A model generated the notes under the pieces. The model saw only the letters and a list, made by a program, of their open reading frames with translations, ran no database searches and was not told where the DNA came from. Below are positions 17,127 through 23,425 of a stretch of 30,861 nucleotides of DNA, in pieces. This DNA comes from JAYEHK01 sp034659475 (GTDB lineage: Bacteria > Bacillota > Syntrophomonadia > Syntrophomonadales > Syntrophomonadaceae): the NCBI GenBank assembly GCA_034659475.1, contig JAYEHK010000170.1, positions 1-30,861 of the forward strand. The letters are read 5' to 3'. Every line of letters starts with the position of its first letter. Positions within the stretch are counted from its first letter, which is position 1. A program made the position numbers and the translations under genes.

Positions 17127-17262
17127 TCAATAGCCTCCCCCAAGATATTCCAATTCTTTCACGGCCGTGATCCGTTCCGTTGCTTCCAGCCAGAACTCTG
17201 CATACTTCCTGGGGATCGAGGACCCCCTCCATTAATGTGACGTATACATTGGCTTTAGCCAT
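17127..17262 (-). pseudogene. purS: purS remnant; purS-purQ-purL deletion scar
   Basis: The minus-strand frame from the ATG at 17262 begins MAKANVYVTLMEGVLDPQ, a close match to the start of PurS, the small subunit of FGAM synthetase (normally about 80 residues). After these 18 residues the similarity stops. The frame continues with unrelated residues to a stop at 17119-17121, inside purF. In the +1 frame the same DNA ends with ELEYLGGGY and a TGA directly touching the purF GTG, so it looks like the tail of another gene, joined out of frame. The usual order is purC-S-Q-L-F. Here purQ, purL and most of purS are gone. No ribosome site precedes the ATG, because the inverted-pair element ends three bases before it. 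Confidence 0.7.
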
Positions 17263-17267
17263 CCACG

Positions 17268-17359
17268 TGACAGGGGACGGTTCTCCGTCACCTGTGGTTG
17301 ATAAGTTAGTGTCAGGCATCAAAGCCCATTTGCAGGTGACATACAACCGTCCCCTGTCA
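17268..17359. repeat. inverted pair of GGGGACGGTT hairpins (REPIN-like) at the end of purC
   Basis: Two 27-base arms (17268-17294 and 17333-17359) are inverted copies matching at 24 of 27 positions, separated by 38 bases. Each arm begins TGACAGGGGACGGTT and can fold on itself: the outer ends GTGAC/GTCAC of the left arm are complementary. This is the layout of a REPIN, two REP sequences in inverted orientation. The right arm lies inside the last codons of purC and the left arm abuts the purS remnant. Confidence 0.75.
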
Positions 17360-18062
17360 TCCCTTCAATCCGTCTGACAACCTCCTGGTAGGCTTCCGCT
17401 TCTTTCCCCATGTCACGGCGGAAACGATCTTTATCCAGTTTCTCCAGGCTTTCTTTGTCCCATAAGCGACAGGTATCTGGAGATATTTCATCGCCAAGAA
17501 TCACCCGACCTTCATATATTCCGAATTCGAGTTTGAAGTCTACCAAGATAATACCGATATTGTCATAAAAAGCGCGCAATATAGCGTTAATCCTATTAGC
17601 CTGCCTATCCATTTCCTTCAACTGCTCGGTAGTCGCCCAGCCCATCACCTTTGCGTGATATTCGTTGATCATAGGATCATGCAGATCATCGTTTTTATAA
17701 TAGAGTTCAATGATGGCAGCTTGTAACTTCGTTCCCTCTTCCATGCCCAGACGATTGGCCAGGCTTCCGGCGATGACATTTCTCACAACCACTTCGACCG
17801 GAATAATGTCCAATTTCTTGCAGAGCACGTTTCGCTCATCGACAGATTCCAGGAGATGGGTTTCGACCCCTTCCTTTTCCAGAACCTGAAAGAGCAAATT
17901 AGAAACACGATTGTTTACAATCCCTTTATTCGCAATGCTGCCTTTCTTTTTTCCATCAAATGCTGTCGCATCATCCTTATATTTAATCCAAACTGCTTTG
18001 GGATCATCTGTAGCATAAATCTGTTTGGCCTTCCCTTCATACAAAAATTCAGTCTGCTTCAT
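17319..18062 (-). CDS. purC: phosphoribosylaminoimidazole-succinocarboxamide synthase
   Basis: PurC (SAICAR synthetase) joins aspartate to CAIR with ATP. Motifs include FLYEGKAKQIYAT at the N-terminus, KGSIANKGIVNNRVSNLLF, VEVVVRNVIAGSLANRLG, IILVDFKLEFGIYEG and LGDEISPDTCRLWD. I choose the ATG at 18062 because GGGAGG then sits eight bases upstream. The ATG at 18068 would be only two bases from it. The last dozen or so residues (from MTGDGC on) are encoded by the right arm of the inverted-pair element at 17268-17359, so the natural C-terminus near RRIEG has been replaced by element-encoded residues. The core enzyme appears intact at about 247 residues. Confidence 0.95.
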   Translation of the reverse strand: MKQTEFLYEGKAKQIYATDDPKAVWIKYKDDATAFDGKKKGSIANKGIVNNRVSNLLFQVLEKEGVETHLLESVDERNVLCKKLDIIPVEVVVRNVIAGSLANRLGMEEGTKLQAAIIELYYKNDDLHDPMINEYHAKVMGWATTEQLKEMDRQANRINAILRAFYDNIGIILVDFKLEFGIYEGRVILGDEISPDTCRLWDKESLEKLDKDRFRRDMGKEAEAYQEVVRRIEGMTGDGCMSPANGL

Positions 18063-18115
18063 ATCCATAACCTCCCGAAAGCGTTTTTCTAATATCCATT
18101 ATCAAACATTCGAAC

Positions 18116-19411
18116 TTAGTCTAAACTACAACGTTTAAAAATGTAATCAATATTGGACATATAAATGCCATAGTCAAAAATGCGATCAATTTCCTCTGGA
18201 GAAAGGATATTCATAATCTCGGTATCACCTAGCACAAGCTGCTTATAATCAATTTGCTCATTCCAGCTCTTCATCGCATTCCCCTGTACCATTGCATAGG
18301 CCGTTTCACGCAGGAATCCCTTTTCTACAATTTTCAGCATAAGTTGTTGTGAAAAAACAAGTCCCAATGTTCGCTCGATATTGGCAGCCATATTTTTCTC
18401 ATACACAACAAGCCCCTGCATCACTGTAGTAAATTTGTCCAGAATATAATCAAGCAGAACACAGCTATCGGGAATAATAACCCTTTCTACCGATGAATGC
18501 GTCAGATCCCTTTCATGCCACAGCGCCACATTTTCCATGGCTGCTACCGAATTGCTGCGAATCACCCGGGCAAGACCTGCCACTCGTTCACTCATCATAG
18601 GATTGCGCTTGTGCGGCATGGCAGACGAACCCTTCTGACCTGCCTTAAACGGTTCCTCTACTTCAAGGATGTCAGTCCTTTGCAGGTTGCGTATCTCGGT
18701 TGCCATTTTCTCCAAAGAACTGGCAATAACTGCCAACGTTGTCATAAACTGTGCATGGCGATCTCTTTGAATAACCTGAGTTGAGACCGGACATGTCTTA
18801 AGTCCAAGGCTCTCACAAACATGCTCTTCCACACGGGGATCAAGATGAGCAAAATTGCCTACTGCCCCGGAAATCGCCCCATATGCAACGACCTCTCTGG
18901 CCTGCAGGAGGCGTTCGATATTTCTATTCATTTCGTCATACCAAAGCGCCATTTTCAAACCAAAGGTGGTCGGTTCACCATGAACGCCATGGGTACGTCC
19001 GATGCACAGGGTATACTTATACTGCAATGCCTTTTCACCAATCACCTGCTTTAGTTTCTTCAGACGTTCCAGAATCAAATCAGTTGAATCTCTCATCTGT
19101 AACGCAATCCCTGTATCTAAAATATCCGAAGACGTCATACCCAGATGGATGTATTTTGAATCCTCACCGACATACTCTCCGACATTGGTTAAAAATGCGA
19201 TCACATCATGTCTGACTTCAGCCTCAATCTCATGACAGCGTTCCACCTTAAAATCAGCACGTTCCTGAATAACTTTGACTGATTCTTCTGGAATTTTCCC
19301 AAGTTTTGCCCACCCTTCACAAGCTGCAACCTCTATTTTCAGCCAGTTTCGGAGTTTGCTTTCCTCGGTCCAGATCGCCCCCATCGCCGGAAGAGTATAC
19401 CGCTCGATCAT
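18116..19411 (-). CDS. purB: adenylosuccinate lyase
   Basis: PurB releases fumarate both from SAICAR in IMP synthesis and from adenylosuccinate in AMP synthesis. The 431-residue member of the fumarase/aspartase family has the signature GSSAMPHKRNP (261-271, with the mobile catalytic serine loop), the histidine segment GRTHGVHGEPTTFG (138-151), HLGMTSSDILDT (89-100), and AISGAVGNFAHLDP. The ATG overlaps the purE stop by four bases, indicating coupling. It precedes purC by about 50 bp. Length and motifs are normal. Confidence 0.97.
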   Translation of the reverse strand: MIERYTLPAMGAIWTEESKLRNWLKIEVAACEGWAKLGKIPEESVKVIQERADFKVERCHEIEAEVRHDVIAFLTNVGEYVGEDSKYIHLGMTSSDILDTGIALQMRDSTDLILERLKKLKQVIGEKALQYKYTLCIGRTHGVHGEPTTFGLKMALWYDEMNRNIERLLQAREVVAYGAISGAVGNFAHLDPRVEEHVCESLGLKTCPVSTQVIQRDRHAQFMTTLAVIASSLEKMATEIRNLQRTDILEVEEPFKAGQKGSSAMPHKRNPMMSERVAGLARVIRSNSVAAMENVALWHERDLTHSSVERVIIPDSCVLLDYILDKFTTVMQGLVVYEKNMAANIERTLGLVFSQQLMLKIVEKGFLRETAYAMVQGNAMKSWNEQIDYKQLVLGDTEIMNILSPEEIDRIFDYGIYMSNIDYIFKRCSLD

Positions 19412-19935
19412 GATTGTTGTTCCTCCTTTAATTTGAGATATTGCTGAATTCCTATTTCATTAAGCATTTTATCTTTTTCCAGCACATCCTCGGCTACTTT
19501 TCCACGGTATTTAACCAGTTTATGTCTTAGTTCATCATCCTTTAAGGCCATCATCTGGATCGCCAGAATAGCCGCATTTGCACTTCCGTTAATCGCTACG
19601 GTCGCAACGGGTACCCCTTTCGGCATCTGTACAATGGAATACAAAGAATCCACACCTGAAAGGGTGCTGGTCTTAATCGGGACTCCGATTACCGGAAGGA
19701 TGGTACGAGACGCAATAACACCCGGAAGGTGAGCTGCTCCCCCTGCACCTGCAATGATTACATCTACCCCCTGGTCCATGGCTTCCCTTGCATAACGGCT
19801 TGTTTCTCTTGCAACCCGGTGGGCAGAATAAATGTGCAGATCATATTGGACCCCAAATTGTTCAAGAACATCACAAGCATCTTTCATGATTAGAAGATCC
19901 GAATCACTTCCCATAACGATTCCTACTTTTGACAT
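19408..19935 (-). CDS. purE: 5-(carboxyamino)imidazole ribonucleotide mutase / AIR carboxylase
   Basis: PurE forms CAIR, the carboxylation step of purine synthesis. The 175-residue protein has VGIVMGSDSDLLIMKDA at the N-terminus, IYSAHRVARE, the glycine-rich GAGGAAHLPGVIAS, and GVDSLYSIVQMPKGVPVATVAI. purK is not in this cluster. Either purK is elsewhere or this PurE works directly on AIR and CO2 (class II). I cannot tell these apart by eye. The ATG at 19935 follows AAAGGAG. It is the first gene of the operon, behind a ykkC-family riboswitch and terminator at 19990-20133 and a promoter at 20167-20195. Confidence 0.96.
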   Translation of the reverse strand: MSKVGIVMGSDSDLLIMKDACDVLEQFGVQYDLHIYSAHRVARETSRYAREAMDQGVDVIIAGAGGAAHLPGVIASRTILPVIGVPIKTSTLSGVDSLYSIVQMPKGVPVATVAINGSANAAILAIQMMALKDDELRHKLVKYRGKVAEDVLEKDKMLNEIGIQQYLKLKEEQQS

Positions 19936-19989
19936 ACATACACACTCCTTTATTCTTCACTACAGTTATTATGTGTTTATTGAACTATA

Positions 19990-20042
19990 AAAAAACAAAA
20001 AACCCAGACAGACAGGTTTTCACCGAAACCTATCCGCCTGGG
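19990..20042 (-). terminator. intrinsic terminator of the pur leader (riboswitch expression platform)
   Basis: On the minus strand a 17-bp stem forms between 20026-20042 and 20003-20019 (14 Watson-Crick pairs and 3 G-U pairs), with a short loop. It is followed by a run of six T residues (19997-20002) and a second T run. Its 5' half begins within the 3' end of the aptamer (the GCCC segment), so ligand binding and terminator formation should exclude each other. Confidence 0.88.
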
Positions 20043-20133
20043 CTTTTATCCCTATACGGTGTAGTGCACTTGCACCTGTGCCACTTGGTCCAGTCCATGT
20101 CTTACACATGCGGAACCCTAGACACACTTTCGT
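20031..20133 (-). promoter_or_regulatory. ykkC-family riboswitch aptamer, probably PRPP class (ykkC-2b)
   Basis: The purE leader carries the conserved blocks of the ykkC RNA family in order on the minus strand: TCTAGGGTTCCGC (20110-20122), ACTGGACC (20087-20094, usually ACTGGTCC) and AGGGATAAAAGCCC (20040-20053). A hairpin CATGT/ACATG lies between the first two blocks, and GTGCA/TGCAC lies between the second and third. Family members sense guanidine, ppGpp, PRPP or nucleoside diphosphates. Placement directly before purE points to the PRPP class, which turns genes on when PRPP is abundant. The aptamer 3' end overlaps the terminator stem. No guanine aptamer is seen in tandem. Confidence 0.85.
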
Positions 20134-20166
20134 ATTTCTCATTATGTAATTATTCCCCACATTCAG

Positions 20167-20195
20167 ATAGTAGCAAAGGATTTTTCTGATGTCAA
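20167..20195 (-). promoter_or_regulatory. sigma-A-type promoter of the pur operon
   Basis: On the minus strand a perfect -35 TTGACA (20190-20195) is separated by exactly 17 bp from TACTAT (20167-20172, 5 of 6 matches to TATAAT). Transcription would start near 20160, about 25-30 bases before the aptamer, and run through the riboswitch into purE. Confidence 0.85.
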
Positions 20196-20476
20196 CTTAA
20201 AACCGTCCTTAAAATGGAATAATTCCGCCAATTATCAGCGAGTAACCTTGATTCCACCTAGAATAGAGGTACATTTTATGTGAATAGAATAATTAAGTCT
20301 TTACTTTCGTCATTTGCAGGCTTATGTTAAGCATATCACGAATTAGGTTATTTAGGCGTAAGTGTTTCCGGGAAAAGCAATATACGGAAATCAATCAATT
20401 GATTTGTTTTTTCAGGTGAAATAATTCGCTCCATATTGTCGTCTTATTGATGACGTTGTTTGAAAGGATGGTTTAC
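20196..20476. other. intergenic region between divergent pur operon and GerMN gene
   Basis: This 280-bp stretch separates two divergently transcribed genes. I see only small inverted repeats: TTTCCG with CGGAAA around 20366-20392, and AAATCA with TGATTT around 20389-20407. I find no reading frame with known similarity, no RNA gene and no confident promoter for the GerMN gene. Confidence 0.5.
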
Positions 20477-21046
20477 ATGAAAAATCGTTTGTCATTAATC
20501 TTTATAGTTCTAGCATTATTGATCTCCTGTTTAATAACAGGCTGTCAAAAGTCTCCAGCGCCCAAAACACAGTCCCCTGCCCCAGTACCATCACCCAGCA
20601 CAGAACAAGAAAATAAAATGGAAACATATTCTTTGACCCTATACTTCAGTGATGAGCAGGCAATGTTCCTGGTTCCAGAAACAAGAATCGTAAAAGCTTC
20701 CAAAAACGCAGATCAAATCGAACTCTTAGAGCTGGCCGTTATGGAATTAATTGCTGGCCCAGAGGGCACCAACCTTTCCCCTACTTTTCCTGATGAAACC
20801 CGTTTGCTGAGTATAGATGTTGAAAACGGTACCGCGGTTGTAGATTTTAGTGAAGAGCTTAAAACAAAACACTGGGGTGGAAGTGCCGGCGAAGTAATGA
20901 CCCTGGATTCATTAGCCAATACCCTCACAGAATTTGATGGGATAGAATCAGTGCAGATATTGCTGGAAGAAGAACCAATTGACAGTCTCCTGGGCCACAT
21001 GGACACCAGCAAACCGCTCATAAGAGATGAATCCATGATTAAGTAA
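20477..21046 (+). CDS. GerMN-domain lipoprotein
   Basis: From the ATG at 20477, behind AAAGGATGG, the protein is 189 residues. A lipoprotein signal peptide ends at C23 (lipobox I-T-G-C) after a hydrophobic stretch. A proline/serine-rich linker (about 24-45) is followed by a GerMN domain (about 50-150) with LTLYFSDEQAMFLVPETR, LELAVMELIAGPEG and LLSIDVENGTAVVDFSEEL. GerM of Bacillus is a sporulation and germination lipoprotein, but GerMN domains also occur in other cell-surface proteins, so a sporulation role is only possible. It is divergent from the pur operon. Its stop codon touches the left arm of the palindromic element at 21046-21150. Confidence 0.85.
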   Translation: MKNRLSLIFIVLALLISCLITGCQKSPAPKTQSPAPVPSPSTEQENKMETYSLTLYFSDEQAMFLVPETRIVKASKNADQIELLELAVMELIAGPEGTNLSPTFPDETRLLSIDVENGTAVVDFSEELKTKHWGGSAGEVMTLDSLANTLTEFDGIESVQILLEEEPIDSLLGHMDTSKPLIRDESMIK

Positions 21047-21150
21047 TGTGAAATCAACATTGGGGACGGTTCTTAAAGTTGACTTGGTGTAACGAAAAAA
21101 AATAGGTTTGCAAGTCAACTTTAAGAACCGTCCCCAATGTTGACTCACAT
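21046..21150. repeat. inverted pair of GGGGACGGTT hairpins (REPIN-like), near-perfect
   Basis: A 41-base arm (21046-21086) and a 40-base arm (21111-21150) are inverted copies differing only near the outer end (AAATCA versus GTCA), with a 24-base spacer. Each arm contains a hairpin with GTTGAC on one side and (G/A)TCAAC on the other, around GGGGACGGTTCTTAAA. It starts at the GerMN stop codon and ends two bases before the start of the broken HD-GYP gene. The core is shared with the elements at 4138-4172 and 17268-17359. Confidence 0.8.
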
Positions 21151-21152
21151 AA

Positions 21153-22453
21153 TTGGATTTATTACAATATTATGTTTCTCACAGCTGGATCTATCTGTTG
21201 ATGATCAAACATATTGTTGAAGCCTATGCCCTTTTGCTGGTTGTAGATGTGTTGTTAAGAATTAAACCCATAAACAACTTTTTCGAATTGGAGGATAGCT
21301 ATCCTTATGATAGAAATTCTATCATAGTAATTTCTTTTCTAACTGCTATATTGATATGTGTCATTGATGCCTACAGTTCAGCACACTTTTTTTGCTCGCA
21401 CGAATCGACTTTTTTTAGATAATTTATTCTTTGGTGTCTCTCCACACAACCTCTTTATCCGAACGATTATTATATTCTTTTTTCTTATCTTCGGGCTAAT
21501 CCTCACTAGTTTTTTTAACCGAGATTACATGCAAAGAAAAGCCCAGCAAAACAACAATGCTAATATCAATAAAATATTACAACTTACGGCGAGTCTTGAT
21601 CAAAGCAACGCAGTAAACAAAACACTATTTTTATCAATGCTGCTGCATACTGCACTTGACATTATTCCAGAATCTGATTATGGATTTTCCTTTTCTTATG
21701 AAGGTGATTATTGCGTTATTGCTGATTATTCTATCTCATGAGGATGAACGAATCGCTGGGTTATGTATTGATATAGCAAAACACAGTAATGCAAATTTCA
21801 GTGACCAATCAATTCATCTTGCCAAATCGTTAAAAAGCATTCCAGCGGCCTTCTTTGCCAGGATAAGAGATTTCGCCATACAAAAGGAACTCTACACAGA
21901 CATCATCTTATCAATGGTGAAAATATTGAGTCTGCATGACTTTTATACAAAAGAACATTCACAAAAAGTAGCTGACTTATCTTCAGCAATAGCCCAAAAA
22001 ATGGACCTATCCGAGAAAGAGGTTGATGCTACCTATTGGACAGGACTGCTTCACGATATTGGGAAAATATTCATTCCTGATCCCATTTTAAATAAAAAAG
22101 CCTCGCTAACAGACCATGAATTTGAATTGATTAAGAAACACCCGTACTAGGGCTATGAAACCTTGATAGAGAGTAAGAGTTTGTGCGATATTGCTGAAAA
22201 TGTTCTTTATCATCACGAAAGGTGGGACGGCAAAGGGTATCCAGAGGGTCTAACGAGGGATAACACTCCACTGATTTCAAGAATTATTGCCGTCGCGGAT
22301 GCCTATGATGCAATGACCAGCGACCGCCCTTACCGTGAAGCGTTAGACGAAGATACAGCCACTCAAGAAATCATCACCAACGCAGGCTCTCAATTAGACC
22401 CATTCATTGCCCAAATCTTTGTTGAAAAGGTATTAGGACGAGCATGGATATGA
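21153..22453 (+). pseudogene. membrane-anchored HD-GYP domain protein, broken
   Basis: Read across three frames this is one protein of about 430 residues. An N-terminal membrane region (TTG start at 21153, VEAYALLLVVDVLL, then FFFLIFGLILTSFF) leads to a GAF-like middle and a full HD-GYP domain with LHDIGKIFIPD, YHHERWDGKGYPEGL and DAYDAMTSDRPYR. HD-GYP proteins usually degrade cyclic di-GMP. The frame changes near the T-runs at 21384-21418 and again near 21735. A TAG at 22148-22150 interrupts the conserved HPxxGYETL motif. Homopolymer sequencing errors could explain the first frame change, but not the stop codon. It converges on the DUF190 gene with a 3-bp gap. Confidence 0.85.
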
Positions 22454-22456
22454 AAT

Positions 22457-22846
22457 CTATGTATCTTTTGGCTTGCTTTTTTGCAGACGTAGCAGGCGAT
22501 CTCCTTTTAGGCTGGAGTATTTGATGATCTCGACATCGTCCATGGTTACCAAACCGTCTTCAATCATAGGTTCAATCGCCAGAAGATAGTTTTGAATATA
22601 GTCTTCGCTGTCAACTATTTCAACGACCAGGGGCAGATCGGAAGACAGTTCCACCAGGCGTGTGGTTCGGATTCGTGTGTTCGCACCAAATCCTTCGATC
22701 CCCTTGGTAACTGTGACCCCTGCCATGTCCAATTCTTTCGCCTTTAACACCAGCGCATGATACAGAGGCATTCCTTTATACTTTTCTTTTTCTCCAATAA
22801 AAACCCTCAGCCTTTTTGCAGGTCCGGAAAACTTCATCTCGCTCAT
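22457..22846 (-). CDS. DUF190 family protein
   Basis: This 129-residue protein matches the DUF190 family, small ferredoxin-fold PII-like proteins often encoded next to CrcB. Visible family features are KRLRVFIGEKEKYKGMPLYH at the N-terminus, GVTVTKGIEGFGANTRIRT, the start of the next strand in RLVELSSDLPLVVEIVD, and the hydrophobic end MDDVEIIKY. The ATG at 22846 follows AAAGGGGGG, 14 bp after the crcB stop, so the two form an operon. The genomic link suggests a part in fluoride export or its control, but the biochemical role of DUF190 is not established. The fold predicts a trimeric regulator rather than an enzyme. Confidence 0.88.
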   Translation of the reverse strand: MSEMKFSGPAKRLRVFIGEKEKYKGMPLYHALVLKAKELDMAGVTVTKGIEGFGANTRIRTTRLVELSSDLPLVVEIVDSEDYIQNYLLAIEPMIEDGLVTMDDVEIIKYSSLKGDRLLRLQKSKPKDT

Positions 22847-22860
22847 GGGTAACCCCCCTT

Positions 22861-23235
22861 TTAAACGATTCTAGCCAGAACAAAACCCATCCATGCAGCC
22901 AATAAACATAGACAAACATTCACCAGCACATTGAACATCGCATACTGATAGGCACTATCCCGTAGCAGGGACATAGTTTCCACCGAAAATGAGGAAAAGG
23001 TCGTAAATGCACCTCCCAATCCCACCACAATCAGCAATCGCCAGTCAGATGAAAGAGCGCCACTCTCCAAACCCTTTACAACAAAAAAAGCAATGAGCAG
23101 AGAACCAATCACATTTACCACCAGGGTTCCCATAGGAAGTACACTTTCCCATCGATAGGCCACCAGCGATGATATACTATATCGCAGAACAGCCCCTACC
23201 GCGCCGCCCAGCGCCACCAAAAAAACGGGCCACAT
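22861..23235 (-). CDS. crcB: fluoride ion channel CrcB/Fluc
   Basis: CrcB is a small dual-topology membrane protein that lets fluoride leave the cell. The 124 residues hold four hydrophobic segments and the family motifs GGAVGAVLRYSIS near the N-terminus, PMGTLVVNVIGSLLIAF with the conserved Asn, and GLGGAFTTFSSFSVET with the phenylalanine track. The ATG at 23235 follows GAGGAAGG. Only one crcB copy is present, so it would act as a homodimer. DUF190 follows directly. No fluoride riboswitch consensus (GGCGATG followed by CGCC) is present in the leader. Confidence 0.93.
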   Translation of the reverse strand: MWPVFLVALGGAVGAVLRYSISSLVAYRWESVLPMGTLVVNVIGSLLIAFFVVKGLESGALSSDWRLLIVVGLGGAFTTFSSFSVETMSLLRDSAYQYAMFNVLVNVCLCLLAAWMGFVLARIV

Positions 23236-23371
23236 ACTTTACACCTTCCTCTATAACATAGCAATAAAATAAACTTACATAGATGTTTACGAACACTTAA
23301 ATTCATTTTAACCTTGAACAACAAAGCAATCAAGATTCGCCCTTCAGATCCATAGTTGGTCATTTAGAAAT

Positions 23372-23398
23372 ATTATATAGGGACAGCGGGGTTGTCTA
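23372..23398 (-). promoter_or_regulatory. candidate promoter for crcB-DUF190
   Basis: On the minus strand TAGACA (23393-23398) lies 15 bp before a perfect TATAAT (23372-23377). Shifting the -10 by two bases (TAATAT) gives the optimal 17-bp spacing. The start would lie near 23365, giving a leader of about 130 bases in which I see no recognisable riboswitch. Confidence 0.45.
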
Positions 23399-23425
23399 TG
23401 TATCCTATTCAAGTATTTGGCTTAA

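Noticed and set aside
20134..20476. Tandem guanine aptamer upstream of the PRPP-type riboswitch
   Set aside because: The promoter puts the transcript start near 20160, leaving no room, and no guanine-aptamer loop consensus is visible in the region.
23236..23370. Fluoride riboswitch before crcB
   Set aside because: The GGCGATG...CGCC core and pseudoknot partner are not found. A GGGCGAATCTTGAT stretch is only a partial resemblance.
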